Notes: a model not told the origin generated them from the letters alone. A DNA stretch of 64,000 nt from Saccharothrix sp. ST-888 (GCF_000955975.1 NZ_JYJF01000009.1:43026-107025); one strand, 5' to 3'. Shown: positions 17,451-26,572, numbered from the stretch's first letter. A program made the numbers and translations.

Positions 17451-18602
17451 TCAAACCAGGCTTAGACGCGGCCGCTCGCCGACTGGAGCAGCAAATGAAT
17501 CCCGGCCGCCTTCTTGCGCTGTGACGATGAGGCCGAATACGAGATCGTTCAAGTCGCCGGTGCGCAGATGAAGCTCGCGGGCGACATCCGGGAATTTGAC
17601 GCCCTCTTGGCGCATCGCGCTGAACACCTTCGCAAGGACCTGGGATGTCTCGTGCCGCAGCCCGCGAGGCTCGGCCTTGCGGTAACCGAGCCGGCCGAGG
17701 TCGACGCAGTGGGTGCGGTACTGCCAGTCGGTGGTACGACCAAGTTCGTGAAGGCGGTGGGCGAGGGCCATCGCGGCGACCCGCCAGTGCTGTTTGGCGG
17801 TGAGGATCCAATCGGTGGTCGCGTTCTTCGGCGCTCGGGCGAGGATGTCGGGGGCCGGCATAAGCAGGGCCGCGGCGAAGCGGTGCGCTTCCGCCTCCGC
17901 GTCCGGGCCGTGCGGGATCTGTTCTTCGCCATGAAGGACCAGGTGACCAAGTTCGTGAGCGGCGTCGAAGCGGCTGCGCTCGGCAGTCTTCGTGGTGTTC
18001 AGCAGCACAAAGGGCGTGCCGCGATTCCAGAACGAGAACGCGTCCACGTCCTTGCAGTCGCGGGACAGCGAGAACACGCGGGTTCCGTGCGCTTCGAGAA
18101 GATGCAGCATGTTCCCGATCGGGGCGTTCCCGAGGCCCCACCGAGCCCGGACCAGGTTTGCTGCTTCCTCGGCCGGCGGTAGGCCCTCGGAGGCCTGTCC
18201 TGGCATCGGGATGTCGGCGACGTCAGTACGGCAGCGGCTGAAGGAGGTCAGCGACGGCAGGTCGTGATCGAGGAGGCGAAACCGTTCGCCGATCCAATTC
18301 TGGAGTTCCCACGCCATGCGCCCGTTACTGAGAGCGATGTCTCGCTGAGAGGCAGTCATCTTGCTGGGCGCACGGAAACTCACCGCGTCCGGGGGAAGGT
18401 CGGCGACCTCGTCCGCGTGGAAGAACGACTCAGGGAAGTCCAGAGTCTGGGCGAGAGAGGCGAGCGACGCCGCGGAGGGTGTGGCCTTGCCGCTCTCGAA
18501 GTCGCCCAGCCGCCGGGTGGTGATCCCGGCGAGCTGGGAGAGGCGGGTGACGGTCAGGCCCCGGCGCTTGCGCGCCAGGACGAGCCGGGATGCGGTAATC
18601 AT
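17451..18602 (-). CDS. HTH-type regulator with ImmA/IrrE metallopeptidase domain
   Basis: A 383-aa protein with an N-terminal Cro/C1-type HTH (residues 5-60, LVLARKRRGLTVTRLSQLAG) and a C-terminal ImmA/IrrE zinc peptidase domain with HELGH at residues 216-220 and a downstream E in the EAEAHRFAAALLMP stretch. ImmA cleaves the ICEBs1 repressor ImmR and IrrE cleaves DdrO, so such fusions commonly sense stress and derepress mobile elements, or act as antitoxins. The ATG at 18602 begins the HTH directly; the longer ORF to 18821 overlaps the upstream gene and looks non-coding. It follows the 222-aa gene by 43 nt and is probably co-transcribed with it. No strong ribosome site was seen. Confidence 0.85.
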   Translation of the reverse strand: MITASRLVLARKRRGLTVTRLSQLAGITTRRLGDFESGKATPSAASLASLAQTLDFPESFFHADEVADLPPDAVSFRAPSKMTASQRDIALSNGRMAWELQNWIGERFRLLDHDLPSLTSFSRCRTDVADIPMPGQASEGLPPAEEAANLVRARWGLGNAPIGNMLHLLEAHGTRVFSLSRDCKDVDAFSFWNRGTPFVLLNTTKTAERSRFDAAHELGHLVLHGEEQIPHGPDAEAEAHRFAAALLMPAPDILARAPKNATTDWILTAKQHWRVAAMALAHRLHELGRTTDWQYRTHCVDLGRLGYRKAEPRGLRHETSQVLAKVFSAMRQEGVKFPDVARELHLRTGDLNDLVFGLIVTAQEGGRDSFAAPVGERPRLSLV

Positions 18603-18645
18603 GGGAGGAGCACGTTTCGGGGGAGAGGGCGGACGGGTACTTCGC

Positions 18646-19314
18646 TCAGCCCAGTCGTTCGACCGGAATGTCGAACCCGCTGTTCGGGTCGATAGCGTCC
18701 TCGAACGGGGTGAAGCCGTCGAAGTCGATCTCGGGAAGGATAATCCGCTCGTTCCACACATCGATCTTTCCGTGCTCGCCAGCGCCCTCCGGGAGAGACA
18801 GCTCAGCGTGCAGACGGACACCGGACTTCGTGCTCACGTGCTGATATAGCAAGAACCACGTCGGAATCCCGTCGCCGACCTCCACGTCCTCCTCGCCGAA
18901 GCCGACACCGGGGATCAGGAGCTGGCGGTTCGTCGCTACCCGTCCCATCACGGCCGTGCCCTTGGAGTAGCGGGTCGTTGGCTTCAGGGCGCCGAAACCT
19001 GTCTCGCGGCTCCCGCTGGAGACGGTGATTGCGAACTCTTCGGACGGGGCGACGAGCAGTGGGACGTTGCGCGGACTCGCGGCGGTCCAGCCATGCGGCA
19101 GATAGGTCTCGCGGAGGAACCGTACAGTGCGACCCCAGAAGATGTTGCCGGGCAGAGAGATGGGGTCCAGGCCGGTGCAGAAGTTTCGTTCGGCCTCGGC
19201 ACGCTGCAGCGCGGTGTCGATGTTCTCGACAGCCGATGGCGTGCCCTCGGGCGACAGGCCGAGCTTCTTGAGGCGTTCCTCGACCTCGTGCACGTCTGTC
19301 CACACCACGGTCAT
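18646..19314 (-). CDS. Uncharacterised partner of the ImmA/IrrE protein
   Basis: A 222-aa protein beginning MTVVWTDVHEVEERLKKLG. The ATG at 19314 has AGAGGGG about 10 nt upstream; an alternative ATG at 19365 lacks a site. The sequence has aromatic and beta-rich patches (GNIFWGRTVRFLRETY, VGDGIPTWFLLYQHV) and no membrane helix or signal peptide. I do not recognise the family. It is upstream of, and adjacent to, the HTH-ImmA/IrrE gene in the same direction, an arrangement seen for toxin-antitoxin-like or peptidase-regulated pairs. A toxin or a cleavage substrate is possible but is inference only. Confidence 0.7.
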   Translation of the reverse strand: MTVVWTDVHEVEERLKKLGLSPEGTPSAVENIDTALQRAEAERNFCTGLDPISLPGNIFWGRTVRFLRETYLPHGWTAASPRNVPLLVAPSEEFAITVSSGSRETGFGALKPTTRYSKGTAVMGRVATNRQLLIPGVGFGEEDVEVGDGIPTWFLLYQHVSTKSGVRLHAELSLPEGAGEHGKIDVWNERIILPEIDFDGFTPFEDAIDPNSGFDIPVERLG

Positions 19315-19708
19315 TTTTGCGCCGCCCCTCTGGATCACCGCCAACTTCCGGATACTCTCCCTCATGTGAGGTAGAAAATCAAGAAGTGGTGCTTGTGGGG
19401 GCGGGTGTCGACGAGGTCAGGTGCATCCCGGAAGTGAGGGTCGCCCGCTGATCGAGGCGGTGAGGTGCGTGGAGTATGGCCGAGGCCAGGCGGTGTTGGC
19501 GACGCGTCCGACGACAGCGCGAGCGTGTTAGGGACACCACCCCTCGGGGGTCCGACGGTCCTGGACACCCATGGAGAGGTCTCCGAGTCGGTCGCGCAGG
19601 ACCATGAGGGCCGGGATAACAGTGATGAACTGAGCTGTCTGGTCCTGAAGGTCGCTGTAAGCCGCCGGCTCCCTCCGGGCCTGAGACGTCTGTGAAGCCC
19701 TTGATCAC

Positions 19709-19780
19709 GAATTCCTGCCGAACAAGGTCGAACACGCCCGTGCCAAGCTGAAACGCCTCGTCAAGCTAGACGCCCTCTAA
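19709..19780 (+). pseudogene. Relic: C-terminal fragment of a helical DNA-binding-like protein
   Basis: The frame FLPNKVEHARAKLKRLVKLD ends at a TAA at 19778-19780. It resembles the C-terminal winged-helix tail of a coiled-coil protein family common in streptomycete accessory regions. The N-terminal part of a similar-looking protein is seen at 28.6-28.8 kb. No start or upstream domain is present. Region 19315-19708 otherwise shows no convincing gene. Confidence 0.3.
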
Positions 19781-19789
19781 GAGTTCTCC

Positions 19790-19945
19790 ATGCCGCTGTC
19801 CTGCATCACACGGCCCACCAGGTGGTCCGCCCAGGCGACCACCGTCGCGTTCTCGGCGGCGCTGCTGACCTCCGCGCTGGCCGGAATCCCGATCGGCCGC
19901 CTGCTGGACCGGCGGCCCGAGGGCGGTGATGACGGCCAGATCCGC
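19790..19945 (+). pseudogene. Relic: N-terminal fragment resembling an MFS transporter
   Basis: The frame contains TTVAFSAALLTSALAGIPIG followed by RLLDRR. This resembles the helix 1-2 and loop motif of major facilitator superfamily permeases. It then breaks off at the left edge of repeat B (about 19949). No other helices follow. It reads as a decayed insertion scar rather than a gene. Confidence 0.4.
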
Positions 19946-19948
19946 TCT

Positions 19949-20360
19949 TGGCGAGCATGGGTGACGCTTTGCCCGAGAGAGCGGCAGGGCTGGCAAAGGA
20001 TCGAACCAGTTGAGTCGGTAGCCCACGAGCGATGACTACTGAAAGTAGCGAGATGGCGTATTGCCCAGTGCTGGCAAGGGCAACGGGGTGATCATCGCGA
20101 GTTCGATCTACGCGTGCTCATTTCACACTCATTTCACATCGCGAGCCCCAGAGGTAGTGCAGCCGCCCCCTCTCCAGGCGTTTCCGCAGGTCAGGGCCTT
20201 GCCTGACCTGCGGAAACGATGAGAGATCGAACTGCATTTCCGCAGGTCAGATGGGGTCCTACAGGTCGAAGTTCTGATCGAACATGCCCCTGATCTGCGG
20301 AAACGGCGGTCGCATAGAAGATCATTTCACAACCAGTGCACACGCGGAGTCCTTGGCGAT
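19949..20360. repeat. att-like module B
   Basis: This is the longest copy. The left region from GGCGAGCATGGGTGACGC is shared with E. It includes the inverted repeat CTACT-GAA-AGTAG at 20036-20048 and the TTTCACATCGCGAG block near 20140. Arms are F1 20180-20192, R1 20205-20217, F2 (one mismatch) 20236-20248 and R2 (one mismatch) 20292-20304. The core at 20259-20283 is identical to that of A. The right flank has GAAGATCATTTCAC and AGTGCAC. F1 and R1 extend to make a hairpin with about 16-bp arms. Confidence 0.75.
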
Positions 20361-20749
20361 GAGACACAGCGAGAGGCGCTGAGCAGCGCCGAGTAGGCCG
20401 CCAGCGCTGTCCAAGTCGGTCGCTACGCAGTGCCACCGGCGGGAGCGGCGTGAGGACGGCGTCGCCCTCGGATAGTGCTGTGACCGGAAACGTGCACCGG
20501 GTTGGTGGGTTGGCTTCGGAGTGCCTGGCACCGGTTGGATGGCTGTAACGTCCACCGAGTGTTTGGGGGTCGGGTGTCGCTGAGCCATCGCAAATGGTCG
20601 CAACCTTTGCCACGGGCAGTCACCGAATGGTCTACTTGGCCGATCCTGCAGTGGATCGATCAAAGGGGTGGTGTTGGTGAATCAGCGGCCAACGCAGCCG
20701 TCAGACAGCTCTTCGCGGCCCTGCAGGCGGTTGAAGGATCGAGGTCCCT
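20361..20749 (+). other. Leader region of the cassette 2 gene
   Basis: About 390 bp between repeat B and the TTG start of the large nuclease/ATPase gene. It is less GC-rich than the surroundings and has no ORF with convincing composition. It probably contains the promoter of the cassette 2 gene. Confidence 0.4.
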
Positions 20750-23686
20750 TTGTCGCTGGCGCCAGCTGACGGTGGGCGCCGCAGTCGACGCGGCTTCGCC
20801 TACCAGGACGCGGTCACTCTTCTCGACTGCCTCGATATGCACGAGGGTATGTGGACAAGGGTCTCTTGGGAGGATCTAGAGGACATCGTCTGCACTGACG
20901 GCGACGTTCCCGTTTATCGCCAGGTGAAGACCATTGAAGAGGCCGGGAAGCGCCACAGCGTCGCTGATGTTTGTCGCCCGGACATCGCCAAGAAGCCTGA
21001 AAGCAGTCATCTGGGCAAGTTATTCCTCGGCAAGCCCCTCCCGGATGACACCCGCTTCACCTTCATTGTCAACGAGAGTCCTCAATCAGACCTTCACGCG
21101 TTCGTCGTCGAACGGGGACAGGCGCGCGGTGTTATCCCTCCGCTGATCACCACCGACATTGTCAACAGGCTCAAGGGAGTGGCTCTACCGGACGGCCGCG
21201 ATATCGGCTGGTGTGTGGACCGCCTGGAGGTCCTTGTGGAGGGCCGCACAATCGATCAGGTCGAAGACAGGGCACTACGCCGGCTCGGGCCGATAGTAGG
21301 CAAGAGCTTGGGACAGCCGCCTCTCATCACTGAGGTCGAGGAAGTCTTGGTCTGGCTGGGGGTTCGGATCGCGCGGGACGCGTTAGCGCCTCAGCCGCGC
21401 GCAGTGGACGCTGCGGAATTCCACCAGATGCTCCAGGAAGCCATCGCCAAGGCCACGGGTCGGCGACCCGATCGCAGTACTGCCCCTTTGACCAGGCTGA
21501 CGGACAAGCTCGCGCTTACGGGCATCGTTGGCTCCCTCGATCTGCCACGACCGCTGGCTGGCTGGCGGCCCGAGCGGCTCGGCGTGCACGCGGCGATCGC
21601 CGATCCGTTGCGAAAGGCTGCGACGGGCTTCGTGCTCCCGGCATACGTCGCCCGCCGCCACGACCACGAGCTGCGGGACCTGCTGACGGATGCGGCGTCC
21701 GGAGAGGGGCCCGTGCTGCTCGTTCTGAGCGGGCACAGCTGCACTGGCAAGACCCGCACTGCATACGAGGCGGTCGCAGCCTGCCTCGCCGACTGGGAGT
21801 TGGCGTATCCGAAGGATGCCGACAGTCTGTGCCGACTGCTAGCCGCCGACGTCCTTGGCCCGCGCACCGTGCTGTGGCTCAACGAGGCCCAGGAACTGCT
21901 CGGCGGCCATGGCGGTGAGGCCGCCGCTGCCGCACTGCGCCGACGGTTGGAACAGCCGGGGCCGTTGGTGGTTATCGCCACCCTTTGGCCAGGCCATCGA
22001 CACGAACTGACCGATCGTCCGATTGGCGTCCGGGACCGCCACCCTCAGGCCAGAGCACTGCTCGCGGCGGCGCGCGTGATCACCGTTCCTACGGTTTTCG
22101 ACGGCTCGGTATTGAGGAGGCTGCACGAGACGGACGACGGGTCGCTGGCCGTCGCCGCGCGAACCGCTCCGGACGGATCCATCACCCAGACCCTGGCGGG
22201 CGGCCCAGCCCTGGTCCAGTGGTACGAGCAGGCGGACGGAGCTCAGGACTGCTACGGCAAGGCCGTTGTCTCGGCCGCGATGGACGCGCGCCGACTTGGT
22301 CACACCTCCCCGATCCCGCTCGCGCTGCTGGAAATGGCCGCGCCTGGCTACCTGACGGACGCCCAGCGCGCCGCCGCGCCAGCAGACTGGTTCGAGACCG
22401 CGCTGGCCTTCGCCCGGACCAGGATCAAAGACGTGGTGGCGGCGCTTGGCGATGTCGCCCACGATCACGGGATGGGGGCTCAACGAGGAGTGTGTCGACT
22501 CGCGGACTACCTTGACCACTATGCCCGGACGGCTCGTCATGCGTTCTTCCCACCCGCCTCGTTCTGGCACGCCGTTGAGCACCACGCGGCGACCGCTGCT
22601 GATCTGTATGAACTGGCCCGCTCCGCAGAGCACAGGGGCCGCTTGCATCTGGCCGCCACATTGCTGCGCCGCGCGGCTGATGGCGGGCACGGTCCAGCCT
22701 GGACGGCGATCGTGTCGATGATGGCGTACCGGGATCTGACCGATGAAGCCGAGGTTCTGGCGCGGTCCGTCCTCCAGAAGGGAGACCCGGAGCCGATTCT
22801 GAACCTGGCCTGGACGCTCGATGAATTCGGTCACCCTGATGAGACCGAACGGCTGGTCCGCGAGGCGGTGGCAGCTGGGCATGCCTCCGCGCTGATCTCC
22901 CTGGCCACGGTGCTGTCTGACGGCCCGGAGGCAGAAGAGGCGTTGACAGTGGCCGTGGCACTTGGAAGTCCTGAAGCTCCCTTTCTCTTGGCTGAGTTGC
23001 GTCGGAACGCGGGTGACCTCGTGGAGTACGAACGGCTCCTGTGGTTGGGTGCGTCGGCAGGTGACGGCAATGCCAGAGGCGAACTGGTGTCGCTCAAGTG
23101 TCAGGCCGACGAGTGGGAAGAGGCGGAACGCCTGGCCCGATCATTCGCGGAAGGCGGCGACGGGTTCGAACTGGCGATGATGGCGGTGAAACGGATCGAT
23201 GACCGGCCCGAGGCCGAACGGCTGGCTTGGGCGGTCGTCGAGCTGGCCGACCGGAACGTCCTCGACGCAGGGGCACAGCGTTGGCAGGGCGGGACGTTCG
23301 CGGCAGCCATGACACTGGTGGGACACGCGGATGACGAGGCTGGTGCGGAGGCCGTTCTGCATCGCCTGGCAGAGTTTCGGAACCCGCAGACCTGGGCGGT
23401 GGCGGCCTGGCAGCTGGAGGGGCACAACCCGGGCTGGGCTGAGGCTCTGCACCGGCGTGCGGCAGAGCGGGGGAACCTCTACGCGCTGGAGCGGCTAGCC
23501 ATGATGGAACGTCACGGCAACGCAGTCGGTGCCGAGCGCACGCACCGGGCCGCAGTCGATGCCGGCTGTGGCCTTGGCCCGCTCGCTGCTCTCTGGGAGG
23601 CTGAGGGCAGAACGGAGGTGGCCAAGCAGGCTCGTTGCTACGGCCTGGAGATTGACGGTTCGATCGCCGAACCCTGGATGTTCTAG
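20750..23686 (+). CDS. Putative antiviral protein: DUF4297/Cap4-like nuclease, STAND-like ATPase, helical repeats
   Basis: A 978-aa protein from a TTG with GAGG 5-6 nt upstream. Residues 14-60 carry RRGFAYQDAVTLLDCLDM and DGDVPVYRQVKT. This is the YQ...D...QxK pattern of DUF4297/Cap4-type dsDNA nucleases, found in CBASS and in Avs effectors. An ATPase follows with Walker A SGHSCTGKT (residues 327-335) and a Walker B-like RTVLWLNEAQE (about 371-381; N-E replaces the usual D-E/D-D). VVIATLWPG resembles a sensor strand. Residues about 620-960 are TPR/Sel1-like helical repeats (AERLVREAVAAGHASALISL). Nuclease-STAND-repeat is the general plan of Avs antiviral sensors. It is the sole gene of cassette 2. 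Confidence 0.75.
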   Translation: MSLAPADGGRRSRRGFAYQDAVTLLDCLDMHEGMWTRVSWEDLEDIVCTDGDVPVYRQVKTIEEAGKRHSVADVCRPDIAKKPESSHLGKLFLGKPLPDDTRFTFIVNESPQSDLHAFVVERGQARGVIPPLITTDIVNRLKGVALPDGRDIGWCVDRLEVLVEGRTIDQVEDRALRRLGPIVGKSLGQPPLITEVEEVLVWLGVRIARDALAPQPRAVDAAEFHQMLQEAIAKATGRRPDRSTAPLTRLTDKLALTGIVGSLDLPRPLAGWRPERLGVHAAIADPLRKAATGFVLPAYVARRHDHELRDLLTDAASGEGPVLLVLSGHSCTGKTRTAYEAVAACLADWELAYPKDADSLCRLLAADVLGPRTVLWLNEAQELLGGHGGEAAAAALRRRLEQPGPLVVIATLWPGHRHELTDRPIGVRDRHPQARALLAAARVITVPTVFDGSVLRRLHETDDGSLAVAARTAPDGSITQTLAGGPALVQWYEQADGAQDCYGKAVVSAAMDARRLGHTSPIPLALLEMAAPGYLTDAQRAAAPADWFETALAFARTRIKDVVAALGDVAHDHGMGAQRGVCRLADYLDHYARTARHAFFPPASFWHAVEHHAATAADLYELARSAEHRGRLHLAATLLRRAADGGHGPAWTAIVSMMAYRDLTDEAEVLARSVLQKGDPEPILNLAWTLDEFGHPDETERLVREAVAAGHASALISLATVLSDGPEAEEALTVAVALGSPEAPFLLAELRRNAGDLVEYERLLWLGASAGDGNARGELVSLKCQADEWEEAERLARSFAEGGDGFELAMMAVKRIDDRPEAERLAWAVVELADRNVLDAGAQRWQGGTFAAAMTLVGHADDEAGAEAVLHRLAEFRNPQTWAVAAWQLEGHNPGWAEALHRRAAERGNLYALERLAMMERHGNAVGAERTHRAAVDAGCGLGPLAALWEAEGRTEVAKQARCYGLEIDGSIAEPWMF

Positions 23687-23760
23687 CCGCCGTGGCCCGG
23701 CACTGGTTCCTGTCACCAAACGGCGCAGGCTGTCCGTGGAAGTGGCCGCCGGAGGGCCTG

Positions 23761-23900
23761 GTACGAGTTCGATCTCCGCGTGCTCATTGCACACTGATTT
23801 CACATCGCGAGTCGGCCACGGGCCCTCAGCGGGTGTTTCCACAGGTCAGAGGCCCTCTGCAGGTCGTAGTTCTGATCGAACATGCCTCTGATCTGTTCGT
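23761..23900. repeat. att-like module C (degenerate)
   Basis: This short copy keeps the ACGAGTTCGATCT and TTTCACATCGCGAG blocks, one left arm with a mismatch at 23835-23847, and the core at 23857-23881 (19 of 25 matches to glnA; its TAG-equivalent is mutated). The right arm is decayed to GATCTG. The F1/R1 hairpin is missing. It divides cassette 2 from cassette 3. Confidence 0.6.
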
Positions 23901-24264
23901 GCGGTTGGGGTCAGCGCAGATCCTGCGCGGCGTACAGCGGACCGACGCCGCAGTGCCAGGAGCCGAGCAGCAGGCGCAGGGCCGTCTCCGGCGGGTGCGG
24001 CCGCAGGTGGCACCGACGCAGCCGCCGACCAAGCCGCCCTGCGCACGGCGGCCACTGCCGGCACGGCACCCCTGCCGACCCGCGCATCCGCCTGCTCGGC
24101 CACAGCGGTTGGACCGGACCCGCCTCCACCACCATCACCGGCGTCGGCCGCACCGCCGTAGCCGAGATCGCGGTGGACCCCGGCGACGGCGTCCCACGTT
24201 CGGGGCGGTGGCACAGCTCTGGAGCAGGGGCACGGCCGTCGGCACCGGTCGCTATCGTGAGCGG
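23901..24264. other. Region between repeat C and the cassette 3 gene
   Basis: About 360 bp. The open frame running through it into the following gene is Arg/Pro/His-rich and begins upstream of repeat C, so I reject it as coding. A short stretch reading IRLLGHSGWTGPASTTITG near 24090-24150 looks coding-like but has no start or recognisable domain; it may be a relic. Confidence 0.35.
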
Positions 24265-25914
24265 ATGGTCGAAGTCCCGTGGGGCAAGCTGGGCTCGCAG
24301 CCCAAGGTTTCCGAAGCCCTCATCGCCATGCTGGTCCTCCGGCTGCGTCCGCAGGCGTTCCCAGTTGACGGGGCCGGAGGCGACGGAGGTCGCGATCTCT
24401 TCGAGTACACGGAGCGCTCCGAGCTCATCAACTACGAGGCCAAGTCGTTCGCTGGCCGCATGACGAAGGGCCGGCGCAGGCAGGTGGTCGACTCCCTGGT
24501 CTCCACCGCCCGCCACCAACCCGACCACTGGGACCTCCTGGTACCGATCGACGCCAACCCGTCCGAACAGCAGTGGTTCGACGGCCTCCGCAGCGAGTTC
24601 CCCTTCGTCCGGCACTGGCGAGGGCTCAGCTGGCTGAACACCCAGATCGCCGCCTTTCCCGACCTGGTGCGCTACAGCCTGCACAGCACCAGCGACGAGA
24701 TCCTGCGACACATCGCCGAGTCCAGAGCCGAACGCGACACCCTGATGCGCGGGGTGCCGGACTTCGCGCTGCGCTACGCCGCGCTGGCTGCCCGCGCTCA
24801 GGAACTCTCCCCCCACTACGGCCTGCACGCCACCACCGCCCCGGACGGGGCACCGGTCGTCGAAATCGTCCCAAAGACCTGGCACATCCCGACGGAAGAA
24901 CTGATCAGCTTCAGCGGCCAGGTCTTCTTCAAAGAGAACGACGCCGAGCACACCCGCCTCCGACACCGCTTCGAACGGGTCATCCGGTTCGGAGGCGACG
25001 ACGTTCACTTGCCCGGAGAACACCTGCGGGACATCACCGTGAACGCGCCGGCCGCACTCGGCATCAGTGGTCCCGTGGCACAGGGTGAACTCCACATCTC
25101 CGCGCCACGCGTACCTCTCGACCCTCCGACCGTCGCCTCCATCATCGTGCGGGCGGAGAGCGGCCTTCCGGCCGCCTCCCTGCAGGTCAGGTTCACCCAG
25201 CGGTCCACAGGCACCAGCGGAGGGTGCCTCTACGGGGCCGACTCGACCGGTGTTTTCGAAACCAGGCTGAGGCTGGATGCGTCCTCCCAGCGCATGCAGT
25301 TCCGGATGACCTTCGTCCCACCCAACCTAGCTATGCCCTCTGCCTACGTACCCGCGCTGCGGCTGATGGCGCAGATGCTTCCCGGCCGCTTGATGGAACT
25401 GGCCATGGGAGACCGGGACAGACCCGAACTCAGTGAACCGATTCCGGACTCGGTCTGCCTGATGCCTCCCGAAGAGGCACGGCGGTGGGCCGACGCATTC
25501 GACGGCCTCGCACGCCTCCAGAGCCTCACCGGCCACTTCTTCCCGATCCCCGACGGCTTCACCCTGCGCGACGCACTTGACGTCGAGGACGCGCTCACGC
25601 TCCTCAACGGCGGCCGGACCCGGTCCTACGGCGGCACGGCATCCCTCGTGGTCGTCAGGCGCGAAGCCCTCGACCGCTTCTCGGCCGCGGCCGGGCCGCT
25701 GCGCATGGCGGCTGTCTACGAATGCATCACCTACGACTTCGGCGGCAACCGGATCGACCTGGGACCGATGGTCGAGGAGATCCGCGTGGAGCGCTTCCTC
25801 AACCTGCCACAGGCCCTGCGCCAGTTCGACGAGGAGGGCGAGGCCACCGTCCAGATCCAACTCGCCCAGGACGACTCGGTGGTCCGGTACCTGGGCAGCA
25901 AGCCGCCGGACTGA
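24265..25914 (+). CDS. Uncharacterised protein with N-terminal PD-(D/E)xK-like nuclease motif
   Basis: A 549-aa protein beginning MVEVPWGKLGSQPKVSEALI. Residues 38-60 hold GGDGGRDLFEY then INYEAKSF. The acidic residues D40/D44 followed by E58-x-K60 form a plausible PD-(D/E)xK catalytic core, with basic RRRQVVDSL after it as in restriction endonuclease-like domains. The remaining 450 residues have no motif I recognise: a middle region with charged helices, then beta-rich segments (VAQGELHISAPRVPL) and a helical end. No membrane helix is evident. It is alone between repeats C and D, so it must act by itself or with host factors. The ATG at 24265 has no clear ribosome site; the upstream frame extension is rejected. 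Confidence 0.65.
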   Translation: MVEVPWGKLGSQPKVSEALIAMLVLRLRPQAFPVDGAGGDGGRDLFEYTERSELINYEAKSFAGRMTKGRRRQVVDSLVSTARHQPDHWDLLVPIDANPSEQQWFDGLRSEFPFVRHWRGLSWLNTQIAAFPDLVRYSLHSTSDEILRHIAESRAERDTLMRGVPDFALRYAALAARAQELSPHYGLHATTAPDGAPVVEIVPKTWHIPTEELISFSGQVFFKENDAEHTRLRHRFERVIRFGGDDVHLPGEHLRDITVNAPAALGISGPVAQGELHISAPRVPLDPPTVASIIVRAESGLPAASLQVRFTQRSTGTSGGCLYGADSTGVFETRLRLDASSQRMQFRMTFVPPNLAMPSAYVPALRLMAQMLPGRLMELAMGDRDRPELSEPIPDSVCLMPPEEARRWADAFDGLARLQSLTGHFFPIPDGFTLRDALDVEDALTLLNGGRTRSYGGTASLVVVRREALDRFSAAAGPLRMAAVYECITYDFGGNRIDLGPMVEEIRVERFLNLPQALRQFDEEGEATVQIQLAQDDSVVRYLGSKPPD

Positions 25915-25987
25915 GGGCCTCGGCGGGCCCTGGGTCAGCCGACCACCGCACTGCGGCGCTCGATCAGCAGGACGTCCCGCCACACGC

Positions 25988-26335
25988 CCGAGGGAGAGGC
26001 AGAGCTGGCAAAAGATCGAACCTGTTGAGTCGGCAGCCCGCGAGCGATGATTACTGAAAGTAGCGAGATGGTGCACTGCCCAGTGCTGGCAAGGGCAACG
26101 GGGTGATCATCACGAGTTCGATCTACGTGTGCTCATTTCACACTCATTTCACATCGCGAGTCCCAGAGGGGTTGCAGTCGACTCCTCTCCAGGCGTTTCC
26201 GCAGGTCAGATGGGGTCCTACAGGTCGAAGTAGTGATCGAACATGCCTCTGACCTGCGGAAATGATGCCCTCACGGAAGATCATTTCACGGCTAGTGCAC
26301 ATGCAGCACTGATGACGATGAGCTGCGGTGAGAAA
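25988..26335. repeat. att-like module D
   Basis: The left region shares GGCA..AGATCGAACC.GTTGAG, the TACTGAAAGTAG repeat at 26052-26063 and the TTTCACATCGCGAG block with B and E. There is one left arm at 26195-26207 (the F1/R1 hairpin is absent) and a right arm at 26251-26263. The core at 26218-26242 is the closest to glnA, with 23 of 25 matches, including CTACAGGTCGAAGTAG. The right flank has GAAGATCATTTCAC and AGTGCACATGC. Confidence 0.75.
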
Positions 26336-26488
26336 TGCCGAGCGGTGATGAACACGCCATGGCGACTGCTCCTGTCAGCCGCTACACAGGGTTGCCGGGG
26401 GATACTCGTGGTGGCCCGCGTGGACGGGGCTCAGCGTCCAGGGCGAGGAGGGCGCTGACGAGTCTGGCGTCGTACGGGTGGGGGCGGT

Positions 26489-26572
26489 ACCCCCGCCGCC
26501 CGGTTCTACGCCGCACACCGCTACCTCGCCGCCCTGCTCGAGGGCTTGCGCCCGACACCACCGAGCGCGTAA
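26489..26572 (+). pseudogene. Relic: short coding-like C-terminal fragment
   Basis: The frame TPAARFYAAHRYLAALLEGL ends at TAA 26570-26572 and has good codon composition but no start or upstream domain. It lies just right of repeat D. The rest of 26336-26742 shows no gene; the AT-rich part near 26690-26710 may hold the promoter of the following nuclease gene. Confidence 0.3.

Noticed and set aside
23692..24264. Upstream extension of the cassette 3 nuclease ORF
   Set aside because: The extension crosses att module C and is Arg/Pro/His-rich without domain-like sequence; coding character starts at ATG 24265.
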